Below are positions 13,983 through 21,896 of a stretch of DNA of 30,669 bases, one piece after another; positions within the stretch are counted from its first letter, which is position 1, and the number at the start of each line of letters is the position of its first letter. The stretch comes from an uncultured Roseburia sp. (GTDB taxonomy: Bacteria; Bacillota; Clostridia; Lachnospirales; Lachnospiraceae). Under the pieces are notes generated by a model. That model was given only the letters and a program-made list of their open reading frames with translations. It did no database searches and was not told the DNA's origin. The DNA is taken from contig URJS01000020.1 in assembly GCA_900548205.1 (NCBI GenBank), positions 1 through 30,669 of the forward strand, given 5' to 3'. A program made the translations under genes and the position numbers.

Positions 13983-15761
13983 TTGTATTTTCGTTTCAGG
14001 CAGAGGGTTCTTTTGCCCATTCTTCTTGTATGTTGTCTGCTTACTGGCTGTGACGCCAAGCTCCTTCCCGGCACCGCCCAAGGTACGGAGACAGCGCTTT
14101 CCTTTGACGAGTTTTCCGAGCATTTTTTCCGCACGGAAATTTCCTCCAATACGATCAATCTTCATTTTACCTTGTCCGAGCCGGAGGACTACGGCATCAC
14201 AGACCCGCCGATCAGTCTCGGCAGTCTCACGCCAGAAGCGGCAGATGAGTCCCGCGCGTCATTGGAAAATGCGCTCGCCGTCCTAAAAACCTTCGATTAT
14301 GACAGCCTTTCTGCGCGGGAAAAGCTCGACTATGAGATTCTCACAGACTATCTGCAGCTGACCTGCGATTCGTCTGAATTTACATTCTATGATGAACTCC
14401 TGCGTCCCTCGACCGGGATCCAGGCACAGCTGCCTGTTCTATACGAAGAATATCGTTTCTACGAAAAACAGGATATTGAGGATTATCTTGCCTTGATCGC
14501 CTTGACCGGCGACTATTTTGACCAGATTATTGAGTTTGAGCGCCAAAAGGCTTCCGCAGGACTTTTTATGTCGGACTTTGCCTGCGATACGATCATTTCC
14601 CAGTGCGAGGCATTTTTGCAAAACCGGGAGGAGCATTATCTGATCACAACCTTTGATCATAAGCTCACACAGATGACGGAGCTAAGTGATGCCGAACGTC
14701 AGACCTATCAGGCAAAAAACGAAACGATTGTCAAGGAAACGATTCTTCCGGCTTATGAGAGACTTGCGTCTGCGCTCACCGAGCTGCTCGGCAGCGGAAC
14801 GAACAACGCCGGGCTTTGCCACTTCCCGGACGGCACGGAGTATTACGAATATCTGGTGCGTCACAATACGGGCAGTGATAAGTCTGTGCGTGAAATTCAA
14901 AAAATGGTGGAGGAGCAGCGCAGCGAGGACCTGACTGCCGCCGGTGTCCTGATACTGCAGCACCCGGGGCTTGAAGAAAAATGCGCAAGCGTTCGTCTTG
15001 ACGGGATGGATCCTGTCGCCACGCTGCATGTTCTGCAGGAGGAAATGCTCGCACAGTTTCCGGCTGCCCCCGATACGGAATTTACAGTCAGCTACATTGA
15101 CGAGTGCATGGAGGACTACATGGCTCCGGCATTTTATATCACAGCTCCTATCGACAACTACCGCAAAAATTCTATTTTTATCAATGCCTCGACGGACACC
15201 TCAACGATGCGCCATTTTACAACGCTGGCACACGAGGGCTTTCCCGGGCATCTCTATCAGACAGTGATGTCCTACGAGGCCGGACTTTCCCCTGTCCGCT
15301 CCATTTTAAATTACCCCGGCTATGTGGAGGGCTGGGCAACCTATGTAGAAATGCTCTCCTACCACTATGCCGGCTTGGAAACGCCGGTTGCTGATCTGTT
15401 GTCTTTCAACCAGTCCGCACTGCTAAGTCTTTATGCCACAACGGACCTTGGAATCCACTATGACGGCTGGTCCTTTTCCGATGTGCTCGCTTTCTGGGCA
15501 GATTATGGCATTACCGACCAAAACAGCCTGCGCAATGTTTATGAGCTGATCGTGGAAGAACCTGCGCATTATCTGAAATACTATGTCGGTTATCTGGAAT
15601 TTCTGGAATTAAAAGAAGACGCAAAAAAACGTTACGGGGATGCGTACAGCGATGTTGCCTTTCACCGCGCCATCCTTGCGATCGGACCGGCGCCGTTTTC
15701 GATTGTGGAAAAATATCTCGACGCTTACTATCTTGTAGAAAATAAAAGAACAGTGGAATAG
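13983..15761 (+). CDS. DUF885 lipoprotein, zinc metallopeptidase-like
   Basis: A 592-aa protein. It starts at TTG 13983, with GAGG eight bases upstream; the frame has no better ATG. A basic N-terminus and hydrophobic run end in the lipobox LLTGC (Cys23), so it should be anchored outside the membrane. The DUF885 catalytic core carries LAHEGFPGHLYQ (His417, Glu418, His423) and a downstream YVEGWATYVE (Glu449 as likely third zinc ligand), a gluzincin arrangement. SVREIQKMVEEQ and the C-terminal YYVGYLEFLELKEDA and FHRAILAIGPAPFSIVEKYL are also family-typical. Many DUF885 proteins are carboxypeptidase-like, but the substrate is unknown. It diverges from spmA and shares a mirrored SigE-like promoter, hinting at mother-cell expression. 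Confidence 0.88.
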   Translation: MYFRFRQRVLLPILLVCCLLTGCDAKLLPGTAQGTETALSFDEFSEHFFRTEISSNTINLHFTLSEPEDYGITDPPISLGSLTPEAADESRASLENALAVLKTFDYDSLSAREKLDYEILTDYLQLTCDSSEFTFYDELLRPSTGIQAQLPVLYEEYRFYEKQDIEDYLALIALTGDYFDQIIEFERQKASAGLFMSDFACDTIISQCEAFLQNREEHYLITTFDHKLTQMTELSDAERQTYQAKNETIVKETILPAYERLASALTELLGSGTNNAGLCHFPDGTEYYEYLVRHNTGSDKSVREIQKMVEEQRSEDLTAAGVLILQHPGLEEKCASVRLDGMDPVATLHVLQEEMLAQFPAAPDTEFTVSYIDECMEDYMAPAFYITAPIDNYRKNSIFINASTDTSTMRHFTTLAHEGFPGHLYQTVMSYEAGLSPVRSILNYPGYVEGWATYVEMLSYHYAGLETPVADLLSFNQSALLSLYATTDLGIHYDGWSFSDVLAFWADYGITDQNSLRNVYELIVEEPAHYLKYYVGYLEFLELKEDAKKRYGDAYSDVAFHRAILAIGPAPFSIVEKYLDAYYLVENKRTVE

Positions 15762-15837
15762 GTGCAGGCTGCTGTTGCATTTTTACTGTTTCTAAACCAG
15801 CACTCCTCCTGTTTCGCGAGTCAACTTATGACGCTAA

Positions 15838-15879
15838 CCAGGTGCGGGCTGTACGCATTCTCCGCGTCAGCCCCGCTGG
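15838..15879. other. GC-rich hairpin downstream of the DUF885 gene
   Basis: CCAGGTGCGGGCTG (15838-15851) pairs with CAGCCCCGCTGG (15868-15879). There is no T-tract. The surrounding 15762-15989 holds no gene I can support; at 15812-15831 TTTCGCGAGTCA then ACTTATGAC faintly resembles the tail of the intergenic repeat. Confidence 0.4.
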
Positions 15880-15989
15880 CTTTACGCTCTATTCCTCTTA
15901 CAACTCCGTGAACTGTTTATAACCTCTCCCCTTTTCGCAAACACGCCGCAATATATAAACGAAACTACCGTCTATCCCTTTGAGAAAAA

Positions 15990-16020
15990 AGCCCACGCAA
16001 GCATAAAATTTGCATGAGCT
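15990..16020 (-). terminator. terminator of the ABC/two-component cassette
   Basis: AGCCCACGCAA (15990-16000) pairs with TTGCATGAGCT (16010-16020), 11 pairs including G.U. On the minus strand it is followed by TTTTTTC, about 50 bp after the permease stop. Confidence 0.85.
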
Positions 16021-16072
16021 AAGACACCAAAATATCCAGTTTTCATTTGCATGGTTTGCTATGAGATATTAT

Positions 16073-16753
16073 TTAATCAGTTTGTCCGATCTTGTAAGCA
16101 AGAGTATAGCATACACCTATCATCGTAATAACCACCACTCCTATAACAAATAACCAGTTTTCTTCATATAAATCCATACCAGCTATATAAAACTGTCTAA
16201 GATAGCAGAAAACCATTGCACTTATAATTGTCATCGGCACAGATTTTTTAATCATGCCAATGACAAACGTTCCTATACCGAATGTGCAAAATGTAATAAT
16301 CGCTTTAAGTGCTGTCGGTATCCAATGGAACAAAACTGAAATTTTAAATTCTCCCTCTATGAGTTCACAACACCTATCTGCCATCACAATAAATGTTCCA
16401 CAACAAATATATCCGACAATCATAGAAAGCATCACCAGTAATGTTATAAGCAGCAATTTTGCAATCATCAACTTTCTACGGTCTATCGGATATGAAAACA
16501 TGACCAAAATTGTCTTATGATTGTATTCATTTATAATATAGGCAGCGACGAGAACAGAAAACAAGATAATATAATAAAAACAAAATATCAATCCTACCGT
16601 TGAAAAGGCTGTTTCATAACTGGATTTTATTGTTGAACTGTCATTTAGTCCTACAAATAGAAAAAACATACTAATAAAAATTCCAGCAATTGAGAATAGC
16701 ACATATTTTTTCAATCCCACTTTTTTTAATTCAAGCTTCATCAAGTGTATCAT
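16073..16753 (-). CDS. ABC transporter permease (ABC-2 / BcrB-like)
   Basis: A 226-aa membrane protein with about six hydrophobic segments (for example YVLFSIAGIFISMFFLFVG, LIFCFYYIILFSVLVAAYII, LLLITLLVMLSMIVGYICCG and WLFVIGVVVITMIGVCYTLA). Its pattern, including YNHKTILVMFSYPIDRRKLMIAK, is that of ABC-2 permeases of antibiotic-peptide exporters. It overlaps the ATPase gene by 4 bp. Together they probably form an exporter or self-protection pump for bacitracin, lantibiotic or similar membrane-active peptides. The base composition is AT-rich compared with the flanking chromosome. Specificity cannot be read from the sequence. Confidence 0.85.
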   Translation of the reverse strand: MIHLMKLELKKVGLKKYVLFSIAGIFISMFFLFVGLNDSSTIKSSYETAFSTVGLIFCFYYIILFSVLVAAYIINEYNHKTILVMFSYPIDRRKLMIAKLLLITLLVMLSMIVGYICCGTFIVMADRCCELIEGEFKISVLFHWIPTALKAIITFCTFGIGTFVIGMIKKSVPMTIISAMVFCYLRQFYIAGMDLYEENWLFVIGVVVITMIGVCYTLAYKIGQTD

Positions 16754-17679
16754 AAATTTTCCACCTCCTTTGCTCCTGTAATTTGGAAGAAATAATTCTC
16801 TAAGGAGTTTTGTCTGCGTCCAATACTGTTAATACCGATACCATTTTGAACCAATATAGCGGAGATCTCTTTTACAGCTTTTCTTAAATCGTAAATCTCA
16901 ATGCGATTTTCTGAAATGATTTTAAAATCTTGTATTCCAACCTCCTTTTCAAGAATATAACCTGCAAGCTCTATATGATCGACCTCTACTTCCACATAAT
17001 CTGTTTGATATTTGTGCACATCAGACATAGAAATTTCTTTCATTAGTTTTCCATTTTGGATAATACCGATCGTATCTGCAATCTGTTCTACTTCGGAAAG
17101 AATATGGCTGGAAATAAAAATCGTTGTTCCATAATCTGTATTGAGTTTACGGAATAATTCTCTCATTTCTCGTATGCCCTCCGGATCAAGAGCGTTGATT
17201 GGTTCATCAAGTATCAATAGTTCTGGTTTCGTTAAAATGGCTCTGGCGATTGCAAGACGTTGCTTCATTCCCAAAGAATATTGAGATGTTTTTTTATCCG
17301 CATCTTTTAACAGTCCTACACACTTCAATACTTCCATGATATGGTTCTTGTTATGATACCCCATATATTCACAATGCAAGTCAAGATTTTCTCTTGCAGT
17401 TAATTTTTCATAAAAATAAGGGTTTTCAATAATCGAACCAATCCTTTTCAACATTTCAAAATCATTCTGAATGACTTTATTACCAAATATAACAATTTCG
17501 CCAGCATCAGCTTGAACCAAGCTGAGCAGCATTTTCATCAAAGTACTTTTTCCAGCTCCATTGGGACCGACAAAACCGTAGATTTCTCCTTTTTTCACAT
17601 GGATATCCACATCATTGACTACTACTTTATCTTTATATATTTTCTTTAGATAATGAGTTTCTATCATATAATTCATCAT
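16750..17679 (-). CDS. ABC transporter ATP-binding protein (BcrA-like)
   Basis: A 309-aa nucleotide-binding subunit. Walker A is GPNGAGKST (38-46), the signature SLGMKQR (135-141), Walker B LLILDEP (154-160), and the H-loop is in FISSHIL. The ~80-residue C-terminal extension, ending IGRRQNSLENYFFQITG, is typical of the bacitracin/lantibiotic immunity group. Two adjacent ATGs (17679 and 17676) follow AAGGAGG; the second has better spacing. It is translationally coupled to the permease and lies 75 bp after the histidine kinase gene. Likely roles are peptide-antibiotic resistance or immunity; no bacteriocin precursor or modification gene is nearby. Confidence 0.93.
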   Translation of the reverse strand: MMNYMIETHYLKKIYKDKVVVNDVDIHVKKGEIYGFVGPNGAGKSTLMKMLLSLVQADAGEIVIFGNKVIQNDFEMLKRIGSIIENPYFYEKLTARENLDLHCEYMGYHNKNHIMEVLKCVGLLKDADKKTSQYSLGMKQRLAIARAILTKPELLILDEPINALDPEGIREMRELFRKLNTDYGTTIFISSHILSEVEQIADTIGIIQNGKLMKEISMSDVHKYQTDYVEVEVDHIELAGYILEKEVGIQDFKIISENRIEIYDLRKAVKEISAILVQNGIGINSIGRRQNSLENYFFQITGAKEVENL

Positions 17680-17754
17680 GCTACCTCCTTGCTAAAAACA
17701 GTATACAAAACAAAGTTATCTTTTCTCTTTTTTAATTCTAACATTTTTCTAACT

Positions 17755-18666
17755 TTATAATCTGACTGTAAATACTGTTCTTTCCTGAGGTATGCTGGTT
17801 ACTGAAATTGAACCCCCCATAGAATTTGCAAGTCCTTGCGAAATAGCTAACCCTAATCCATTGCCTTTCTTTCTGTCTGCTGTATATGCTCTTGTAAAAA
17901 TATGCTTCTTGTCTTTTTCAGAAATACCAACTCCGTGATCTTCAACTGCAATGTAAATATGAGCGTCTTTCTCATAGAGGGAAATTCCTAAAAATTTGCC
18001 AGCACTTCCATATTTAATTGCATTATCAATCAGATTTTTAAGGATACGCCCAACGGCTTCCGTATCGACATTCGCATATAACGGTTTATCTTCAATATTG
18101 ACCGCTACATCAAAATTTTCTCTTTCCAATAGGTCGTAAAACTCTAAAATAATTTCATGACAAACCTTTGTCAGGTTTACGTTCTGTATATTCAAGACCA
18201 TATCTCCAGACTGAATTTTTGCCATATCGAATAAGTTATTCACCGAATGAACCAGCTCTTGCGAATTACTCTGCATTTTTTCAACAGTCATACGCATAGC
18301 AAGGGGTAATTCTTCTTCTTGACTTTGCAGATAAAGCATTTCAATATAACCTTTCAAAACAGTCATGGGCGTTCTAAGGTCATGTGATATGTTAGTAAAT
18401 ATCTGTAAAACCGTCTTTTGACTCCTATTGTAATCAATCTGTCTGCCGTAAAACTTTTCCAGAAGCTTATTAATGTTCCCAGCGGTTTCTTTTACAATCT
18501 TAATATCCGACGGTACAAGGATATAGTTGCTCTCATCATTATTGGTTATATCAAGAAGTTTTGCATTGATGTATTTATAATCACTTTCCATTTTTTTGTT
18601 CTTACCACGTTCTTTAAAGTAGAGACCAAATAATATAATTGAAATTACAGTAAATACTAATTGCAT
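17755..18666 (-). CDS. sensor histidine kinase with a single short membrane segment
   Basis: A 303-aa HisKA/HATPase_c kinase. A single N-terminal hydrophobic segment (~2-17, QLVFTVISIILFGLYF) is followed directly by a cytoplasmic linker, so there is no extracellular sensor domain. The H-box is FTNISHDLRTPMT (His95), the N-box LKNLIDNAIKYG, then VEDHGVGIS (G1), IFTRAYTADRKKGNGLGLAI (F and G2) and a short C-terminus. It overlaps the response-regulator stop by one base. It probably senses antibiotic stress through the neighbouring transporter or membrane and drives the ABC genes behind it. The transporter lacks the large BceB-type extracellular domain, so the sensing route is unclear. Confidence 0.92.
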   Translation of the reverse strand: MQLVFTVISIILFGLYFKERGKNKKMESDYKYINAKLLDITNNDESNYILVPSDIKIVKETAGNINKLLEKFYGRQIDYNRSQKTVLQIFTNISHDLRTPMTVLKGYIEMLYLQSQEEELPLAMRMTVEKMQSNSQELVHSVNNLFDMAKIQSGDMVLNIQNVNLTKVCHEIILEFYDLLERENFDVAVNIEDKPLYANVDTEAVGRILKNLIDNAIKYGSAGKFLGISLYEKDAHIYIAVEDHGVGISEKDKKHIFTRAYTADRKKGNGLGLAISQGLANSMGGSISVTSIPQERTVFTVRL

Positions 18667-19355
18667 TATCCCTCCTCCATTTTATAGCCAATACCCCAAA
18701 GGGTCTTGATGTAATCACTCTTATCTGTACCGTCAGATAGTTTATTTCTTAATCGGTTGATGTGTGTATTTAGGACACTTTCATTTCCGTAATATGCTTC
18801 TTTCCAAATGGTGTTGTAAAGCTGTTCTTTTGAAAAAGCCCGACCTTGATTCGCTGCAAGAAGTCTGAGAATCTCAAACTCTGTATGCGTCAAATTCAAA
18901 TCCGTGCCATTTTTAGAAACTGTATGCTTAGATACGTTGATGGTCAAATCCTTGTATTTAATAACCTTATCACCGGAACTATCTGAATTGCTGTATACTG
19001 TAGCACGACGTATGTGCGCTTTGATTCTAGCCGATAATTCAACAAGTGAAAACGGTTTTGTAATATAATCATCAGCGCCTAAATTTAACCCCATCATTTT
19101 ATCAGTATCGCTGTCTTTAGCAGTAGCAATAATAACAGGAACCAGACTTACACTTCTTATATACTTTAGCACTTCAAATCCGCTTGACTTCGGCAACATC
19201 AGATCCAATAGCACAATATCAAATGTATGCTCTTTGAATCTCTCAATCGCACTTTGTCCGTCAATGGCTGTGATGATGTCATAATTTTCACTTATCAAAA
19301 AATCACAAACCATTTCACAAATATTTTTATCATCTTCAACAAACAAAATATTCAT
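18666..19355 (-). CDS. OmpR/PhoB-family response regulator
   Basis: A 229-aa regulator. The receiver domain (1-~115) has VEDD (7-9 acidic pocket), phospho-acceptor Asp51 in LLDLMLP, a conserved Thr in IIATAKD and Lys in YITKPFS. The winged-helix DNA-binding domain (~130-229) has LTHTEFEILRLLAANQGRAFSKEQL and VNTHINRLRNKL-type elements (here SVLNTHINRLRNKL), ending IKTLWGIGYKMEEG. It is the first gene of the four-gene cassette. The ATG is preceded by AAAGGAG, and a strong promoter lies at 19390-19418 inside an inverted repeat that could be its own operator. Confidence 0.95.
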   Translation of the reverse strand: MNILFVEDDKNICEMVCDFLISENYDIITAIDGQSAIERFKEHTFDIVLLDLMLPKSSGFEVLKYIRSVSLVPVIIATAKDSDTDKMMGLNLGADDYITKPFSLVELSARIKAHIRRATVYSNSDSSGDKVIKYKDLTINVSKHTVSKNGTDLNLTHTEFEILRLLAANQGRAFSKEQLYNTIWKEAYYGNESVLNTHINRLRNKLSDGTDKSDYIKTLWGIGYKMEEG

Positions 19356-19376
19356 TGTGTTTCAACTCCTTTGCAG

Positions 19377-19427
19377 CAATACACCTCAAATGATATATCC
19401 ACTGAAAAAAGGTGTCAATGTGTATTG
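19377..19427 (-). promoter_or_regulatory. promoter of the TCS/ABC cassette inside an inverted repeat
   Basis: On the minus strand TTGACA (19413-19418) and TATCAT (19390-19395) are exactly 17 bp apart. CAATACAC (19377-19384) and GTGTATTG (19420-19427) form a perfect 8-bp inverted repeat bracketing the promoter from above the -35 to the start point. This is a plausible binding site for the cassette regulator or another repressor. Confidence 0.65.
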
Positions 19428-19475
19428 GCGTTCAAATATCGGTAAGCGTTATTTTTATAATCCTCAATTTCATTC

Positions 19476-19504
19476 TTGACATTTCTACTTTTGACCGCTA
19501 GAAT
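19476..19504 (+). promoter_or_regulatory. strong promoter of a leader or ncRNA
   Basis: TTGACA (19476-19481) and TAGAAT (19499-19504) are 17 bp apart, divergent from the cassette promoter. The start would be near 19511. No convincing ORF follows before the terminator at 19687-19733. Confidence 0.6.
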
Positions 19505-19510
19505 AATGAA

Positions 19511-19733
19511 ATCATAGGAAAAAAGGATGGTGAAGTGTTTGTTAACGGCATAAATTGTGGAAATCAGGCAAACCTGAGAGAGACATGCGCGGTATCTTTT
19601 TAAAAGGTATCTTATTTTTGTGTACTCATTATCCATGATTCATGCAGGGCAGACAGCTTCCGCAGTTCTTTTTGCGTGCGATTTATACCCGCAGAGTCTT
19701 TGTATGATGAGGCTCTGCGGGTTCTTTGTTTTC
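19511..19733 (+). ncRNA. candidate ncRNA or attenuating leader upstream of the MutS2-like gene
   Basis: This ~220-nt stretch begins at a near-consensus promoter and ends at an intrinsic terminator. It includes small foldable elements (CAGG-CAAA-CCTG, CATGATTCATG) and a repeated GGTATCTT (near 19588 and 19605). The + frame 19620-19859 runs through the terminator and has no ribosome binding site, so I do not believe it codes. I see no clear promoter between the terminator and the MutS2-like ATG at 19843, so the element may control readthrough into that gene. I could not match it to a riboswitch or T-box class. It could also be a remnant at the edge of the acquired cassette. Confidence 0.4.
19687..19733 (+). 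terminator. intrinsic terminator ahead of the MutS2-like gene
   Basis: ACCCGCAGAG (19687-19696) pairs perfectly with CTCTGCGGGT (19713-19722), 10 bp with a 16-nt loop, followed by TCTTTGTTTT. It lies 110 bp upstream of the gene and points toward it. Confidence 0.75.
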
Positions 19734-19842
19734 CACGGAAGTACAGACGGTTTCACAAGGCTGTTTGTCCCGGAGCAGGATCAGACGGCTTTTACAGAAA
19801 ATACAAACTTGATCTTTAGATTGACCAGAAAAGAGGAATATT

Positions 19843-21759
19843 ATGAACCATACATTTGACACTGTCGGATTTTCTGAAATCAGACATCAGCTTGCAGATT
19901 ATACCAACACTGCGCAGGCAAAGGAGCTTGCCTTATCACTCACGCCGTATTTATCAGAAACCGAGCTGCAGCGGCATTTGCGGGAAACCTCGCAGGCGCG
20001 CCGCTGCTTAGAGGAGCTCGGTACGCCGCCGCTCCCGCATATGGAAAATATCGCGGAGCAAATAGAGGCGGCAGTGCGCGGCGAGATGCTGACGGCGGAG
20101 GAAATCGAAACCGTCGGTATGTTTCTGAGGGCGTGCAGCCGAATGAAATCTTATTTAAAATCCGGTATGGAAAAAAAGATTGCACTCGCCTTTTACAGCG
20201 AAAACCTCTCGGAGCAAAACGAGCTGGATGAGCAGATCGCACAGTCCATCCGAAACGGACGTGTCGATGATTACGCATCCCCTTATTTAAAGGACATCCG
20301 GCGTAATCTGGATTTAAAACAGCAGGAATTAAAGGACCGGGCAGAGCGCCTTTTGCGGACAAACAAGGCGTTCCTGGCTGACTCTTTTGTGGTAACACGC
20401 AACGGCAGGACATGCCTTCCGATCAAAAAGGATTTCCGCGGCAAAGTGCCAGGCAGCGTGATAGACACCTCCGCAAGCAAGGCGACTTTGTTTATCGAGC
20501 CTGCTGCCCTCTCGGGAATCCGTGAGGAATTGGAGCTTTTACAGATCGAGGAAGACTCCGAGGTGCGCAGAATCCTTTATCTGCTCTCAGACGCGATCGC
20601 CTCCTGCGCAGACGCTCTCACGGAAAATATCCGTACGCTGGTGAAACTTGACTTCGTTTTTGCAAAAGGAAAAATGAGCTTTGACATGAACGCGGTTGAG
20701 CCGGAAATGAATGCTGACCGCTATATCCGCCTACGCAATGCCAGACATCCGCTCCTGCCAAGGGAGACCTGCGTTCCGCTTAATTTTTCGATCGGCGGAG
20801 AAAAACGCGGCGTTATCATCACCGGTCCGAATACCGGTGGAAAGACGGTTGCGATCAAGACGGTCGCACTCCTCAGTCTGATGGCGTGCTCCGGGCTCCA
20901 TGTTCCGTGTGCACAGGCGCAGCTTACGATGAACAGTCAGGTGCTCTGCGATATCGGGGACGGGCAGAATATTTCCGATAACCTCTCGACCTTCTCGGCG
21001 CATATCACAAACGTGATCTCCATTCTGCGCAGGGTAAACCGAGAGAGCCTTGTCATCCTAGACGAACTTGGCTCAGGCACAGACCCCGCCGAGGGCATGG
21101 GAATTGCCATCGCCATCTTGGAAGAACTGCGCAAAAGCGGCTGCTTATTCCTTGCCACAACTCACTATCCCGAGGTCAAGGAATATGCCGATTCGCACGA
21201 GGAAATCGAAAATGCCCGCATGGCCTTTGATCGGGAAAGCCTCGTACCGCTCTACCGTCTGGAAATCGGCAAGGCGGGCGAGAGCTGCGCGCTCTACATT
21301 GCAAAAAAGCTTGGGATTCCAAACGAAATGTTAAAGACTGCCGCGCAGGCTGCCTACGGAAGTATCTCCCCACAGCTTTCCGCAGAGCTTTACCTAAATG
21401 CTCCCGCACAGCATCTCACAAAAGAATCTGCACCAAGAATCGAGCGCCGGCAGACAAGCACCCCCACGCTGCAGAGGCAGCCGCAGTTTTCACGCGGAGA
21501 CAGCGTCACGGTATTTCCCGATGAAAAAATCGGTATCGTCGTGAAGCCTGCCGATGACAAAGGGAATGTTCTCGTCCAGATCCAGAAGGAAAAAATGCTG
21601 ATCAACCAGAAACGCCTCAAGTTGAAGGTCGCCGCCTCCGAGCTTTACCCGGAGGACTATGATTTTTCGATTTTATTTGATACTGTAGAAAATCGAAAGG
21701 CGCGCCACCAGATGAGTAAAAGACACCGACCGGATCTCGTGATCGAGGTGGAGGGATGA
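19843..21759 (+). CDS. MutS2-like ATPase lacking the coiled coil and Smr nuclease domain
   Basis: A 638-aa MutS-family ATPase. The N-terminal core/lever region (~1-300) follows MutS2 (FDTVGFSEIRHQLADYT, ADSFVVTRNGRTCLPIK, SKATLFIEP). The ATPase has Walker A GPNTGGKT (328-335), the DGQNISDNLSTFSAHI motif, Walker B LVILDELGSGTDP and ATTHYPEVKEYA. A KOW-like segment (FSRGDSVTVFPDEKIGIVV) follows after only ~45 residues. MutS2 proper is ~780-790 aa, with a long coiled coil and a C-terminal Smr endonuclease; both are absent, and the stop comes after HRPDLVIEVEG. So this is probably a paralogue acting as a DNA- or ribosome-clamp ATPase without nicking activity. AGAGG precedes the ATG. Confidence 0.88.
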   Translation: MNHTFDTVGFSEIRHQLADYTNTAQAKELALSLTPYLSETELQRHLRETSQARRCLEELGTPPLPHMENIAEQIEAAVRGEMLTAEEIETVGMFLRACSRMKSYLKSGMEKKIALAFYSENLSEQNELDEQIAQSIRNGRVDDYASPYLKDIRRNLDLKQQELKDRAERLLRTNKAFLADSFVVTRNGRTCLPIKKDFRGKVPGSVIDTSASKATLFIEPAALSGIREELELLQIEEDSEVRRILYLLSDAIASCADALTENIRTLVKLDFVFAKGKMSFDMNAVEPEMNADRYIRLRNARHPLLPRETCVPLNFSIGGEKRGVIITGPNTGGKTVAIKTVALLSLMACSGLHVPCAQAQLTMNSQVLCDIGDGQNISDNLSTFSAHITNVISILRRVNRESLVILDELGSGTDPAEGMGIAIAILEELRKSGCLFLATTHYPEVKEYADSHEEIENARMAFDRESLVPLYRLEIGKAGESCALYIAKKLGIPNEMLKTAAQAAYGSISPQLSAELYLNAPAQHLTKESAPRIERRQTSTPTLQRQPQFSRGDSVTVFPDEKIGIVVKPADDKGNVLVQIQKEKMLINQKRLKLKVAASELYPEDYDFSILFDTVENRKARHQMSKRHRPDLVIEVEG

Positions 21760-21785
21760 ATTTTTATTAAAAATTAAACATATAC

Positions 21786-21814
21786 TTGTAATGGCATAAT
21801 AGATGTGCTATATT
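21786..21814 (+). promoter_or_regulatory. possible promoter of a short repeat-containing transcript
   Basis: TTGTAA (21786-21791) and TATATT (21809-21814) are 17 bp apart, beginning 26 bp after the MutS2-like stop. There is no ORF between it and the terminator at 21897-21928. Confidence 0.4.
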
Positions 21815-21852
21815 GTGTCTAAGCAAACGAGATTATAAAATCTATATTGACG

Positions 21853-21896
21853 CAAAACAACGAGCGGCACGCTTTGCGAGCCACTCTTATGTCAAC
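21853..21896 (+). repeat. ~40-bp hairpin repeat, copy E
   Basis: This copy reads AAAACAACGAGCGGCACGC, then TTTGCGAGCCACTCTTATGT. GAGCGGC pairs with GCCACTC except for one C.A mismatch, and CGC pairs with GCG across a TTT loop. It abuts the terminator stem at 21897. Confidence 0.65.

Noticed and set aside
15838..15879. Terminator of the DUF885 gene
   Set aside because: The stem is strong but no T-tract follows on either strand, so I list it only as a hairpin.
16073..19355. Bacteriocin biosynthesis cluster
   Set aside because: No precursor peptide or modification enzyme is present; only regulator, kinase and transporter genes are seen.
19415..19636. 73-codon minus-strand ORF upstream of the response regulator
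   Set aside because: It lacks a ribosome binding site and overlaps the promoters of both divergent units; its sequence has no domain features.
19511..19733. T-box, c-di-GMP or glycine riboswitch
   Set aside because: GGCAAACC is reminiscent of c-di-GMP-I riboswitches, but the rest of the consensus (including the GACGCAAAGCC-like part) is absent, and there is no T-box motif.
19620..19859. 79-codon plus-strand ORF ahead of the MutS2-like gene
   Set aside because: It reads through the terminator stem and into the MutS2-like start with no ribosome binding site.
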